Shown here: one piece after another, positions 1 through 8,408 of the stretch | How positions within the stretch are numbered: the stretch's first letter is position 1 | How the letters are laid out: each line of letters opens with the position of its first letter | Source of the DNA: a bacterium | Lineage (GTDB): Bacteria; Patescibacteria; Microgenomatia; Levybacterales; UBA12049 | Direction of reading: 5' to 3' | DNA: 64,000 nucleotides | Assembly: GCA_021777565.1 (NCBI GenBank) | Contig: JAJYDJ010000003.1 | Span: forward strand, 85,208 to 149,207 | Program-made: the position numbers and the translations under genes | The notes under the pieces: model-generated | Told to the model about the DNA's origin: nothing | The model's database searches: none | Seen by the model: the letters and a program-made list of their open reading frames with translations, nothing else

Positions 1-396
1 AAACGAATGTTATTCATAGATGAAGCACATAAATTACTCAAAGACCGTGAAGTAGCAATTTTTTACAGGGAAATGGTTAAACAGGCAAGAAAAAGAAATT
101 TAGGTGTGGTATCTATTACCCAGGATGTTGAGGATTTTCTTCATGGAGAGTTCGGAAAAGCAATTATCACCAATTCTGAAACAAAGATATTTCTCAAACA
201 GTCATATGCTACTCTCAATCTCCTCAAGGATATTTTTCCTATGACACAGGAAGAGAGACAACAGTTGGGAAACTTGAATATTGGAGAAATGATCCTCTTT
301 CGAGAAAATGAACACATGAGAGTAGATTTTATGGTACTTCCTCACGAAGAACCATTTATCTTCCCCAAAACATATGCAGAAAATTCATCAGAGTAA
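1..396 (+). CDS. VirB4/TraC-like type IV secretion ATPase, C-terminal part (5' partial)
   Basis: The reading frame is open from base 1, so the gene begins upstream of the window and only the last ~131 codons are seen. The fragment opens with a Walker B strand (MLFIDEAH) followed, about 30 residues later, by VVSITQDVEDF, the sensor-like segment that follows Walker B in VirB4/TraC and FtsK-HerA type ATPases. Such ATPases sit at the inner membrane and power type IV secretion or pilus assembly. The stop overlaps the start of the M23 peptidase by 23 nt, and two more membrane-protein genes follow with overlaps, so this is the tail of one operon. Conjugation, DNA uptake or secretion cannot be told apart from this fragment. 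Confidence 0.75.
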   Translation, partial: KRMLFIDEAHKLLKDREVAIFYREMVKQARKRNLGVVSITQDVEDFLHGEFGKAIITNSETKIFLKQSYATLNLLKDIFPMTQEERQQLGNLNIGEMILFRENEHMRVDFMVLPHEEPFIFPKTYAENSSE

Positions 397-1132
397 TCAC
401 TTCACAGAAATCGTCTCAGTTATAGATGGTCCCCTACAAGCGATCCTTAATAGCTTAGTACGCATTTTTCTCACGATGTTCCTCCCTTTCCCTATTCCAG
501 ATGAAATTATCATGGAGCTCAGAGCATCAATACTCCAAATTCTTTTTATATTACTTCTTGTTCTTATTCTCACTGTCGTCAGCCTTATTGGCATTTTCAC
601 TCTTCCATTAACACACCAAGTCACGACAATTGCTCCAGCAAGCGATAGCTCTTTCTCTGGGACAGATGTACCGTTTCAGAACCCATTAGGGGGAATTGGA
701 CTATCTTTTGTGCGTATTACTGCATACTTCCATGATAGTGACTATTACGCTCAATTTGGATTATGGCATGAAGGAGTAGATTTCGTACCATCTGACGCAT
801 ATTACAAACAAAGTACAGCATATAATGCTCCTAAGAACGTTAATCATGACATTGATGTTTTCTCAACAATTAATGGTGTGGTAACTTATTATCAGGACCA
901 ATACGGATCACACACTATTGAGGTTTTAAACAATGAAGGGACACTAAAGGTTATATTTATGCATTTGAACGACGTATTTGTGAGTACAGGACAGTCCATA
1001 ACTGCCGGAACACCGGTGGGAACCATGGGAGATACAGGCTTCTCAACAGGAGAACATTTACATTACCAAATAGATATAAGTAATAATGATTCATGGACAC
1101 CCATTGATCCTTTGGGATATATAAAACAATGA
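374..1132 (+). CDS. Membrane-anchored M23 (LytM) family metallopeptidase
   Basis: The 252-residue protein has a hydrophobic segment at about residues 53-77 and a C-terminal LytM/M23 domain. Zinc-ligand motifs are visible: HEGVD with His132 and Asp136, and HLH at 228-230 in the GEHLHYQI context. M23 enzymes cut peptide cross-links in peptidoglycan; one encoded beside a VirB4-like ATPase fits local wall opening for a secretion apparatus. The ATG at 374 lies inside the end of the ATPase gene, which suggests translational coupling. All zinc ligands are present, so activity is plausible. The substrate and the membrane topology are inferred. Confidence 0.85.
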   Translation: MQKIHQSNHFTEIVSVIDGPLQAILNSLVRIFLTMFLPFPIPDEIIMELRASILQILFILLLVLILTVVSLIGIFTLPLTHQVTTIAPASDSSFSGTDVPFQNPLGGIGLSFVRITAYFHDSDYYAQFGLWHEGVDFVPSDAYYKQSTAYNAPKNVNHDIDVFSTINGVVTYYQDQYGSHTIEVLNNEGTLKVIFMHLNDVFVSTGQSITAGTPVGTMGDTGFSTGEHLHYQIDISNNDSWTPIDPLGYIKQ

Positions 1133-1509
1133 TAAAACTATTTCTAAGACATACAATAGGCACAAAAGTTTTTCTCTATACGAGCGCAATACTTATTTTC
1201 ATAATATGGTTTATTTACTTCCATATCATGGAGTACCACTATTGGCTCCAATCTGAGTGGCGTGTCTTTCTTTCTGCATTTATCCTTCTTTTGTCAGAAG
1301 GATTTATCTTTTTTTTGAATCAAAAATGCCGAAGTAAGAAAGAAGAAAAGCAATGGGATTTGATTACATCCATACCCAGAGAAGAGACAGAGACACATCA
1401 TATTCACACTATTGCTGATGGGATGAAGAAAGAATCGCAAAAAGAGGCAACGATTGCCTTTCACGAAGATATCCAGAAAAGAGAGGAGAAAGCATGGAAA
1501 ATACTTTAA
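1129..1509 (+). CDS. Small membrane protein of the secretion-like operon, function unknown
   Basis: This 126-residue protein has two predicted membrane segments (about residues 14-32 and 46-64) followed by a highly charged cytoplasmic-type tail rich in Lys and Glu. Its ATG overlaps the stop of the M23 gene by 4 nt (ATGA) and its end overlaps the next gene by 16 nt, so it belongs to the same transcript. I recognise no family. By position it is likely an accessory membrane component of the type IV secretion-like system. Confidence 0.65.
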   Translation: MIKLFLRHTIGTKVFLYTSAILIFIIWFIYFHIMEYHYWLQSEWRVFLSAFILLLSEGFIFFLNQKCRSKKEEKQWDLITSIPREETETHHIHTIADGMKKESQKEATIAFHEDIQKREEKAWKIL

Positions 1510-2276
1510 ATCCAAGACAGAGACAAAGATTAAAAATTGCAGTGATCATCATATCACTTCTATTTTTGCTTGGATACTTCTTTTTTCTATTCAGTAGGCA
1601 TGATACGAACGAACAACAGCAAAACCCTGACCAAGTGGTATTTCAACAACCACTTCTCCAAGTTTTTCAATATAAGGAAACACTCAATACATACCCCGAT
1701 GCTATCCGTATACATTATCCCTATCTTTTAGTTGTTAGACCAAATGAAGGAACTACACAAATCTACAATTTACAGCAGAAAACTAAAGATAAAAAAACTA
1801 ATGCAGTTCTTCTTGATTATTACGAAGAAATCGAAATATATAACAAAGCAGGCAAAACATACGTCGACAATACAAACCTCAATGTACTTTGTACGCTTGC
1901 TTTCATGAAGACGAAGCAAGATGTTCTGTGCGTTACCAAACTTGACAGTAACAAACCTGACGTTTCTCTTATTGAGATTGATACAAATACTCTTACACAA
2001 AAAATATTACATACCTCACACATGCTCATTACCGCAATATACTATGCAAATAGTACAATATATCTAGGAGAATATGATCCAGTAATTCAAAAATCATTTA
2101 TCTCAACAAATAACGACACTATTCCTGTACCTGACTGGATTAATATTATCTATCCTATGAATAGCCAGATATACCTTGCCTCTTTTAAGAGTGTAAGAAA
2201 TAACAATAAAGAATCTTACAGTTTATTCCAAAACAATAATATAAACTTGATAACACAAGGTGAAATTAGGTTCTAA
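1494..2276 (+). CDS. Single-pass membrane protein with extracytoplasmic domain, unknown
   Basis: The 260-residue product begins with a short basic stretch, a membrane segment at about residues 14-34, and then an extracytoplasmic domain rich in Tyr, Asn and Thr. That domain has several short beta-like runs (for example YLLVV and TIYLGEY), and a small propeller-like or other beta fold is possible but not provable by eye. It overlaps the preceding membrane gene by 16 nt and is the last gene of the operon; 56 nt later a new promoter-like box begins the restriction-modification island. Confidence 0.6.
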   Translation: MENTLNPRQRQRLKIAVIIISLLFLLGYFFFLFSRHDTNEQQQNPDQVVFQQPLLQVFQYKETLNTYPDAIRIHYPYLLVVRPNEGTTQIYNLQQKTKDKKTNAVLLDYYEEIEIYNKAGKTYVDNTNLNVLCTLAFMKTKQDVLCVTKLDSNKPDVSLIEIDTNTLTQKILHTSHMLITAIYYANSTIYLGEYDPVIQKSFISTNNDTIPVPDWINIIYPMNSQIYLASFKSVRNNNKESYSLFQNNNINLITQGEIRF

Positions 2277-2332
2277 TTATATGGCACAAAATACTTGCGG
2301 CTTTTTTTCCAAAACTAGTATATAATCTTTTT

Positions 2333-3445
2333 ATGAGAAGCTTTGTGGCTAACAATTTAACTTTTACCTCAATACTATCAAATGCACCTAAATTAGTGTC
2401 TCTTTTTTCTGGCTGCGGTGGATTAGACCTTGGATTCAAGATGGCAGGATATGAAATAGTTTGGGCAAATGATTTTGATCATTGGTCGTGTGAGACTTAT
2501 AAAAGAAATTTTGGTGACCATATTTTAGAAGGAGATATTACTAAAATAAATTTTGATGAAATTCCTGACGCAGATATCATAACTGGTGGATTTCCATGTC
2601 AAGATTTCTCCATGATATGGAAGCGTGAAGGCTTAGGGACAGAAAGAGGCAATCTATATACTTACTTCGTTAAAGCAGTTAAAACAAAAATGCCAAAAGT
2701 TTTTGTAGCAGAGAATGTAAAGGGGTTGTTAACAGCTAATGGAGGAAAAGCTATACAACAAATTGTAAATGATTTTGCAAAATTAGGGTATAAGATAAAT
2801 ATTGATCTATATAACTTTGCCGAGTATGGAGCACCCCAACTGAGAGAGAGAGTACTAATTGTTGGTGTTAGATCTGATTTGGAATTTTCATTTAAAAAAC
2901 CAGAGCCTTTGAGGAATAGTTGGAATTATATGACAGCTGGGGAAGCCCTCTTAGGGGTAGAGAAAGTGAACTACAACAATGAACATCAGAATATAAAAGA
3001 GAAAACAAAAGAGATGCTTAAGTTAATTCCAGAAGGTGGTAACTTCAGCTCAATTCCTAAAGATAGTCCATATTACGTAAAAGGCATGATTAGTCACGTG
3101 TACCGAAGGCTCCACCGCAACAAGCCCTCTACAACTATTATTGCTGGTGGTGGTGGTGGGACATGGGGGTATCATTACGAAGAACCACGTCCGTTGACTA
3201 ATAGAGAAAGAGCTCGTTTGTTTGGTTACCCAGATAATTTTGTGTTCGAAGGATCAATAAGTGAAGTTCGTCATCAAATTGGTAATTCTGTCCCTCCTAT
3301 TGCCGCTAAAGTTGTTGCACAGCAATTGCTCCCAGCATTCGAAGCAAATTCTATTGTTGTAGTAAATTCAAAGAATGAAGTTGATTATACTCAAAAAATT
3401 GAAAGTACTTTGAATCTAAAACAATTTACGTTTGCGTTAGGATAA
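2333..3445 (+). CDS. DNA (cytosine-5-)-methyltransferase of a restriction-modification island
   Basis: A complete C5 methyltransferase of 370 residues. Motif I is LFSGCGGLDLGF (residues 24-35, SAM binding). Motif IV GGFPCQDFS carries the catalytic Cys89. Motif VI is ENV at 127-129 and motif VIII is QLRER near 169-173. Motifs IX-X follow (TNRERARLFGYPDNF, then GNSVPPIAA). The variable target-recognition region lies between roughly 180 and 265. It transfers a methyl group from SAM to C5 of a cytosine in a specific site, protecting it from the nuclease encoded next. A TATAAT box (2321-2326) ends 6 nt before the ATG, so the mRNA may be leaderless. The next gene starts 2 nt after the stop. The target sequence cannot be read from the protein. 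Confidence 0.95.
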   Translation: MRSFVANNLTFTSILSNAPKLVSLFSGCGGLDLGFKMAGYEIVWANDFDHWSCETYKRNFGDHILEGDITKINFDEIPDADIITGGFPCQDFSMIWKREGLGTERGNLYTYFVKAVKTKMPKVFVAENVKGLLTANGGKAIQQIVNDFAKLGYKINIDLYNFAEYGAPQLRERVLIVGVRSDLEFSFKKPEPLRNSWNYMTAGEALLGVEKVNYNNEHQNIKEKTKEMLKLIPEGGNFSSIPKDSPYYVKGMISHVYRRLHRNKPSTTIIAGGGGGTWGYHYEEPRPLTNRERARLFGYPDNFVFEGSISEVRHQIGNSVPPIAAKVVAQQLLPAFEANSIVVVNSKNEVDYTQKIESTLNLKQFTFALG

Positions 3446-3447
3446 TT

Positions 3448-4506
3448 ATGGCACTTTTATTTTCTAATTTTCCACCACTAAGAACATCTTATCCTACATA
3501 TTCTTCCATTTTTAAAGAAAATTTGCAGGTATCAGAAAAGGTGAAAATTGCAACAGGGTATATCTCGTCAGATTCTGCAATAGATTTGAAGCGCATTATA
3601 GAAGACAACAATGGGCCTCATGTTGAGTTATGTGTTGGGATGCAATATTTTGATGGGTTGAACCCAGCTCAAAAAGATGCTTTAGAAAGTTTAAATACTT
3701 CACTGCAAAACAATAACTTAGGAAGAGTATATATGGTAACAACATTCCCATTTCATGGAAAGGTTGTATCCTTTTCAAGGAAAGACACTGTAACCTGTTC
3801 TATCATCGGATCGTCAAACTTATCAAATATAATTGATGACTGTAGGCAATATGAAGCTGATTATCTATTCAATCAATGCAAGGAGTCTGATGAACTCGAT
3901 CAATTTATCAAAAAATTAATAACAGTCTCGTCACAACCCTTAGAAGGGCTTCAATTAAAGATCATCGAGCCAAATAATGATCTTCTTGCTAATCAAATGG
4001 GGGTACAGAAATTGACTCTTAAAGATGTACAAAATGCTATGCAGAACCTATCAGATCTAAAATTTCAAATTCCATTAAAAGGCAATGAAGCTCCCAAAAG
4101 TAGCCTTAATCCTTTTTTCGGAGAGGGGAGAAAGAATATTCAAGGATTCATTATACCTCGGCCTTGGTATGAAGTTGAACTTATTGTTCCTAAGTCAATC
4201 ACACAATCTGATGGATATCCTAATTCAAAAATTACTCAGGACAATTCATTTCCAGTAATTACGGATGATGGATGGTCATTTCAATGTAAAGTAAGTGGCG
4301 ATTACAGCAAGAACTTTCGTTCATGTAATGATTTAAAGATTCTAGGCAAATGGATAAAGGGAAGACTTGAAAACGCTGGAGCATTAAAACCAGGAGAACT
4401 TGTAACAGATACGACTTTTTATAAATATGGACGATCAAGTATCGATTTTACTAGAATAAAAAATTCTGAGAGTTGGTATTTGGATTTTGGAGTTAATAAT
4501 GGATAA
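3448..4506 (+). CDS. NgoFVII-like restriction endonuclease (phospholipase D fold)
   Basis: The 352-residue protein matches the pattern of NgoFVII-type restriction enzymes. Its N-terminal half has a PLD-type active site with HGK (His103, Lys105) followed 17 residues later by GSSNLS (121-126). Such enzymes usually work as dimers, each subunit supplying one HxK half-site. The C-terminal half is expected to recognise DNA. The start lies 2 nt after the methyltransferase stop, with an AGGA element about 7 nt upstream. The stop overlaps the Z1 ATPase start by 8 nt. This order (methyltransferase, nuclease, ATPase) indicates that it cuts the site which the methyltransferase protects. Family assignment is from motif pattern, not from a search. 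Confidence 0.8.
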   Translation: MALLFSNFPPLRTSYPTYSSIFKENLQVSEKVKIATGYISSDSAIDLKRIIEDNNGPHVELCVGMQYFDGLNPAQKDALESLNTSLQNNNLGRVYMVTTFPFHGKVVSFSRKDTVTCSIIGSSNLSNIIDDCRQYEADYLFNQCKESDELDQFIKKLITVSSQPLEGLQLKIIEPNNDLLANQMGVQKLTLKDVQNAMQNLSDLKFQIPLKGNEAPKSSLNPFFGEGRKNIQGFIIPRPWYEVELIVPKSITQSDGYPNSKITQDNSFPVITDDGWSFQCKVSGDYSKNFRSCNDLKILGKWIKGRLENAGALKPGELVTDTTFYKYGRSSIDFTRIKNSESWYLDFGVNNG

Positions 4507-6391
4507 TCACCTTACAAATTATCTTAAAATACTTGAGCAAACATCTTCAGATGCTGTATTGTCAGTAAAAAATACCGTAGAGAAAATTATTCCAGAACAT
4601 ATAGAATCATTTACACATAAGGAACATATTAGAGGTTTACTGTTAGGGCAAGTGCAAAGCGGTAAAACAAGTCAAATGCTCGGTATTATCGCTGCTACAG
4701 CTGATATAGACAATGGTTTCAAAATATTTGTTCTTCTTACAACCGATAATACTGCTTTACAGCAACAAACTCTGAAAAGAGCACTTGCCTCCATGGACAC
4801 ATTCAATGTATGTGATGAGCACGATGAGATGCGCTTTATGGAAGGTGGTATTCGTAAACCATCTTTAATTGTTCTGAAGAAAAATTCGAGTATCCTAAAA
4901 ACGTGGAGGAATATTCTAGGTTCATCGGAACTCAATAAAGGTCGACCAATATTCTTGGTTGATGATGAAGCTGACGCTGCTAGTCTTAATACACTAGTTA
5001 ACAAACAAGAACAAAGTGCAATTAATACACATTTAGAGGCCATATTAAAACTTTTTACAAGTAGTGTTTATCTACAGGTAACGGCAACCCCCCAATCATT
5101 GTTTTTACAAACCGAAGAATCTGGTTGGAAACCTTCATTCGTACACTACTTTCCTCCAGGTAAAAATTATTTAGGCGGGAACTTTTTTTATACAAAACCA
5201 AAACCATTTACAAACAGATTTACTCAAGATGATGAACTACAAGTCCTCTTAAGAGAGAAATTCATTGCCGATGGACTTAAGCTTGCCATAGAAAACTTCC
5301 TTATAACCTCATCACATCTTACATTGGGGTCTGAATCAAGTGTTTGTAACTTTCTAGTACATCCTAGTGTAAAAATTGACGATCATGAAAAGATTAAATC
5401 AAAAGTCGTTGACTATCTCAATTATATATTCTCATCTCTTGATTCCAAAGACGTTATTTCTAGACTTAAACATGCGTGGGATGATCTGAAAACATCAAAG
5501 CCAGATCTTATTGCATTCGAAGATATTGTGAGTTTTTTGGCAACAAAACCAGAAATAACTGTTATTACAATGAACTCTGGACCAAAGAGTGATGCACATT
5601 TGACCTATGATGAAGGTCTCAATATTGTTATTGGAGGAAATAGTTTAGGAAGAGGGGTCACATTCAAATGCCTTCAAACAGTTTATTATTGTCGATCTTC
5701 TAAAATACCTCAGGCAGATACTTTCTGGCAACATAGCAGAATGTTTGGTTATGATAGAGACCCTTTACTTATGAGAGTTTTTATGCCACAAGCGTTATTT
5801 AATATGTTCTCAGAGATCAATGATTCAAATGAGATTCTTATCAAGCAAATTGAAGAGAACAAGTTTGATGAAATTCAAATAGTAACTAGTAATAAAATTA
5901 AACCTACTAGGAAAAATGTTATAGATCAAGATAGATATAATTATCTCGTAGGGGGTGTTAATTACTTTCCACCATATCCTGATCAAGACAACCTTGCTCT
6001 TATGGATAACATTCTGAATAATTTTGATTCAACGAAGAAAGTACATGATATAACAATCGATGATTTGGTGAAAATAGTTTCTAACCTAAAATCTGATCTA
6101 TCAAATAGCTGGTCGATTGAATCATTTGTAAATGCATTACTTGCTGTAAAAGCTCAGAGAGGTACTCCTAACCTGGCAAAGCTTATTATCAGAAGAGACA
6201 GAGATATTGGATATGGGACAGGTACTATGCTATCCCCTGATGATAGACAACTAGGAAATGATATTGAGAACCTTCCTGTAATTACTTTCTATAGGATTAA
6301 TGGGCAAAAGGAGAAAAACTGGCAAGGACATCCATTCTGGATGCCTAATATAAAACTTCCAATAGGGAAGGTTTTCCATAGAGTGGATTAG
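4499..6391 (+). CDS. Z1-domain ATPase of the restriction-modification island
   Basis: The 630-residue protein carries a Walker A motif (GQVQSGKTS, about residues 50-58), a Walker B with DDEAD (155-159), a TATP motif near 195 and a GRG plus QHSRMFGYDRD arginine-finger-like segment in the C-terminal half. These are hallmarks of the Z1 family, SF2-like ATPases found beside C5 methyltransferases, PLD nucleases and GHKL (MutL/MORC-like) ATPases in restriction systems. It probably couples ATP hydrolysis to DNA translocation or to licensing of the nuclease. I prefer the ATG at 4499 over the TTG at 4487 because a GGAG element lies about 7 nt upstream. The usual GHKL ATPase partner is not encoded here. 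Confidence 0.85.
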   Translation: MDNHLTNYLKILEQTSSDAVLSVKNTVEKIIPEHIESFTHKEHIRGLLLGQVQSGKTSQMLGIIAATADIDNGFKIFVLLTTDNTALQQQTLKRALASMDTFNVCDEHDEMRFMEGGIRKPSLIVLKKNSSILKTWRNILGSSELNKGRPIFLVDDEADAASLNTLVNKQEQSAINTHLEAILKLFTSSVYLQVTATPQSLFLQTEESGWKPSFVHYFPPGKNYLGGNFFYTKPKPFTNRFTQDDELQVLLREKFIADGLKLAIENFLITSSHLTLGSESSVCNFLVHPSVKIDDHEKIKSKVVDYLNYIFSSLDSKDVISRLKHAWDDLKTSKPDLIAFEDIVSFLATKPEITVITMNSGPKSDAHLTYDEGLNIVIGGNSLGRGVTFKCLQTVYYCRSSKIPQADTFWQHSRMFGYDRDPLLMRVFMPQALFNMFSEINDSNEILIKQIEENKFDEIQIVTSNKIKPTRKNVIDQDRYNYLVGGVNYFPPYPDQDNLALMDNILNNFDSTKKVHDITIDDLVKIVSNLKSDLSNSWSIESFVNALLAVKAQRGTPNLAKLIIRRDRDIGYGTGTMLSPDDRQLGNDIENLPVITFYRINGQKEKNWQGHPFWMPNIKLPIGKVFHRVD

Positions 6392-6426
6392 TTGTTTTAT
6401 TTATCAACCGCGAGTTATCATAAATA

Positions 6427-6762
6427 TCAGTTTCTACTCTCAATTCTAGTCCTTATTCTCGCCCTATTCTGCTCATGTTCAGCAACTACCTCCTTATATT
6501 GATCCTCTCCTCCCATAACTGCGGCTAGATATAGCATACCAAAGTCAATTCCATACTTTGCAGTATAGTAACCACCAAGTTCAGCGAAAGGACTAAGCTT
6601 TTCCTTACCACCTTTTGTCTCCTTCTGAACTTTCTTTATAAATTCTACATCTTCTGGTGGAACTTGCCCAATAAAGGCCAATTCAACAAGATTGATCTGA
6701 TTTTGGGTTAACACAATCTTATCTTCAGATAAAATCTCAATATCGTTCATTTTGTTTTTCAT
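6427..6762 (-). CDS. Small acidic/charged protein, unknown
   Basis: A 111-residue soluble protein with no recognised family, rich in Lys and Glu, with the stretch GGYYTAKYGIDFGMLYLAAVMGG in two halves near the middle. It lies head-to-head with nothing and tail-to-tail with the Z1 gene. A TATAAT hexamer on the minus strand (6770-6775) ends 7 nt before the ATG at 6762, which matches the leaderless start pattern of this genome, so I chose 6762 over the in-frame ATG at 6771 that lies within the -10 box. It could be a cargo gene of the island or an unrelated resident. Confidence 0.5.
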   Translation of the reverse strand: MKNKMNDIEILSEDKIVLTQNQINLVELAFIGQVPPEDVEFIKKVQKETKGGKEKLSPFAELGGYYTAKYGIDFGMLYLAAVMGGEDQYKEVVAEHEQNRARIRTRIESRN

Positions 6763-6909
6763 TGACTTCATTATACAATACTCTTGTAGGAATTACGTTT
6801 ACAGCCATAAGCATCCATTAGTTTAAATATCCAGACTAGAAGCGGTTCGATGGTGTTTGCATTGAGTCTGCACTTTTCACACCTTTTAGCCTCAAAATAG
6901 CCTATAATC

Positions 6910-6939
6910 TTGACCCAGTACCCCTACATATGGTATACT
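6910..6939 (+). promoter_or_regulatory. Sigma70-type promoter for the DEAD-box helicase gene
   Basis: TTGACC at 6910-6915 and TATACT at 6934-6939 are separated by 18 nt, and a TGG just before the -10 makes it an extended -10. The predicted start is near 6946, giving the helicase mRNA an untranslated leader of about 150 nt, far longer than for most genes in this window. Confidence 0.65.
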
Positions 6940-6945
6940 ACCGTT

Positions 6946-7098
6946 AGCAGATTGAGAGAAATGATCTGCTTAATAAGCAGTATATTTGATTAGATAAGTA
7001 AAAGATAAAAGTAATAGAAATTTTAATATCCGTATCTTTCTTCACTAACTCCAAATCATCTTCATTAAGCAGTTCCTTTTTTCTCAACTGCATAGTAT
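6946..7098 (+). promoter_or_regulatory. Structured 5' leader of the helicase gene
   Basis: The 327-nt gap before the helicase holds this leader and nothing else I could identify apart from the promoter. Several complementary segments are visible: AGCAGAT (6946-6952) with ATCTGCT (6964-6970); the 15-bp palindrome at 6966-6980 (CTGCTTA, A, TAAGCAG); CTGCTTAA (6966-6973) with TTAAGCAG (7065-7072); and GCAGTT (7069-7074) with AACTGC (7086-7091) just ahead of the ATG. These pairings compete with one another, which would allow switching between structures. An operator role for the palindrome is an alternative. Confidence 0.4.
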
Positions 7099-8274
7099 AT
7101 GCAAAATAAACACTTTCACGCACCACAACGTGCACAAAAGAAGCCTAAAACTATCTCACAGAATGATTTAGTAGCACTTATTGCCTCAAGCAAGATAGAA
7201 AAAAGTACCTATCTTGAGCCAGAGATTGTTGATGCACAAGTAAAAACATTTGATGAATTCGCTATCTCCCAACAGCTCTTGCAAAATATTTTGAGCAAAG
7301 GCTATACCCAGCCAACACCAATTCAGGCGCAGGCCATCCCAGCAATTCTTGCAGACAGGGATGTAATTGGTATTGCAGATACAGGGACAGGAAAGACAGC
7401 TGCATTTTTGATCCCACTCATTGAAAAAGTTGTGAAACAGCCTACAGAAAAAGTACTTATTATCACGCCAACACGTGAGCTGGCGGTGCAGATTCGTGAT
7501 GAACTCGCTTCATTTACCGATGGGTTCTCTATCAAGTCCACACTCTTGATCGGTGGTATGAATATCGAAAGACAAAAACAAAATTTGAAAGAGAATCCTC
7601 ACTTTGTTATCGGGACGCCCGGCAGAATAAAAGATCTTTTGAAAAGCCCTCACTTTTCTCTTACTCAATTCACTAACGTTGTCTTGGACGAAGCAGATCG
7701 CATGGTCGATATTGGTTTTATACACGATATCAAATATTTCATAAGCCTCCTCCCTCAACAACGCCTTTCACTCTTTTTCTCTGCAACGATAAATCATAAA
7801 GTAAAAGAGATTTTAGAGAAATTTGTTTCTAACCCAATTACTATTTCAATAAAACAAAAAGAGACAGCACCTTTGGTTGAGCAAAGGCTTATTCGCCTAG
7901 AACCTGGCATGAATAAAATTGACACACTACATGACCTTTTAGTACGTGAAAATTGTACCAAAGCCATACTTTTTGGCCGAACCAAATGGGGAATAGAACA
8001 TCTTGAGAAAGACCTTGTCAGGAGAGGTTTTCATGTGGCAGCAATACATGGGAATAAAAATCAGAATCAGAGACAGCGCGCAATTACACAATTTAAAGAA
8101 GGACTAGTACAAATTCTTTTAGCAACAGACGTCGCATCTCGAGGACTAGACATCCCAGACGTGACTCATGTGATCAACTATGATCTACCAGCAACCCATG
8201 AGGACTATATTCACCGCATAGGAAGAACTGGGCGTGCACAAAAACAAGGAATTGCATTTACCTTTCTAACGTAA
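7099..8274 (+). CDS. DEAD-box ATP-dependent RNA helicase (RhlE/CsdA-like)
   Basis: The 391-residue protein has the complete DEAD-box set: a Q motif (GYTQPTPIQ, 68-76), motif I ADTGTGKT (93-100), PTREL, GTPGR, the DEAD box itself near 197-200, SAT, and in the second RecA domain HRIGRTGR near 372. It unwinds short RNA duplexes using ATP, in roles such as ribosome assembly or mRNA remodelling. It has a basic N-terminal extension of about 45 residues and almost no C-terminal tail after motif VI, so it is a minimal version. It has its own promoter with a long structured leader, as is common for cold-induced helicases. The exact subfamily is uncertain. Confidence 0.93.
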   Translation: MQNKHFHAPQRAQKKPKTISQNDLVALIASSKIEKSTYLEPEIVDAQVKTFDEFAISQQLLQNILSKGYTQPTPIQAQAIPAILADRDVIGIADTGTGKTAAFLIPLIEKVVKQPTEKVLIITPTRELAVQIRDELASFTDGFSIKSTLLIGGMNIERQKQNLKENPHFVIGTPGRIKDLLKSPHFSLTQFTNVVLDEADRMVDIGFIHDIKYFISLLPQQRLSLFFSATINHKVKEILEKFVSNPITISIKQKETAPLVEQRLIRLEPGMNKIDTLHDLLVRENCTKAILFGRTKWGIEHLEKDLVRRGFHVAAIHGNKNQNQRQRAITQFKEGLVQILLATDVASRGLDIPDVTHVINYDLPATHEDYIHRIGRTGRAQKQGIAFTFLT

Positions 8275-8299
8275 CCAACAATACTTACGGAACATGTGC

Positions 8300-8305
8300 T
8301 ATACT
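8300..8305 (+). promoter_or_regulatory. Possible extended -10 promoter upstream of the zinc-ribbon gene
   Basis: TATACT preceded by TGC forms an extended -10. No good -35 is visible. A second TACAAT at 8395-8400 ends 8 nt before the ATG at 8409 and may be the true start site. Between the two lies a small hairpin, ACCAC/GTGGT around 8328-8341. Confidence 0.35.
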
Positions 8306-8408
8306 ATATATAGACATACCTTGTCTACCACATCAGTGGTCGTTTATTACAGCTTATAAACCTTTACGTTTTAGCATTAGCTTCTTACACACGTTACAAT
8401 ACAAAAAT

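Noticed and set aside
6835..6875. tRNA remnant or att site, because of a GGTTCGAT-like T-loop string
   Set aside because: No acceptor, anticodon or matching arm stems can be formed around it, and no repeat of it was found at the other end of the island.
6944..7135. 63-residue minus-strand ORF overlapping the helicase start
   Set aside because: It overlaps the helicase promoter and leader, has no family or start signal, and the structured plus-strand leader explains the region better.
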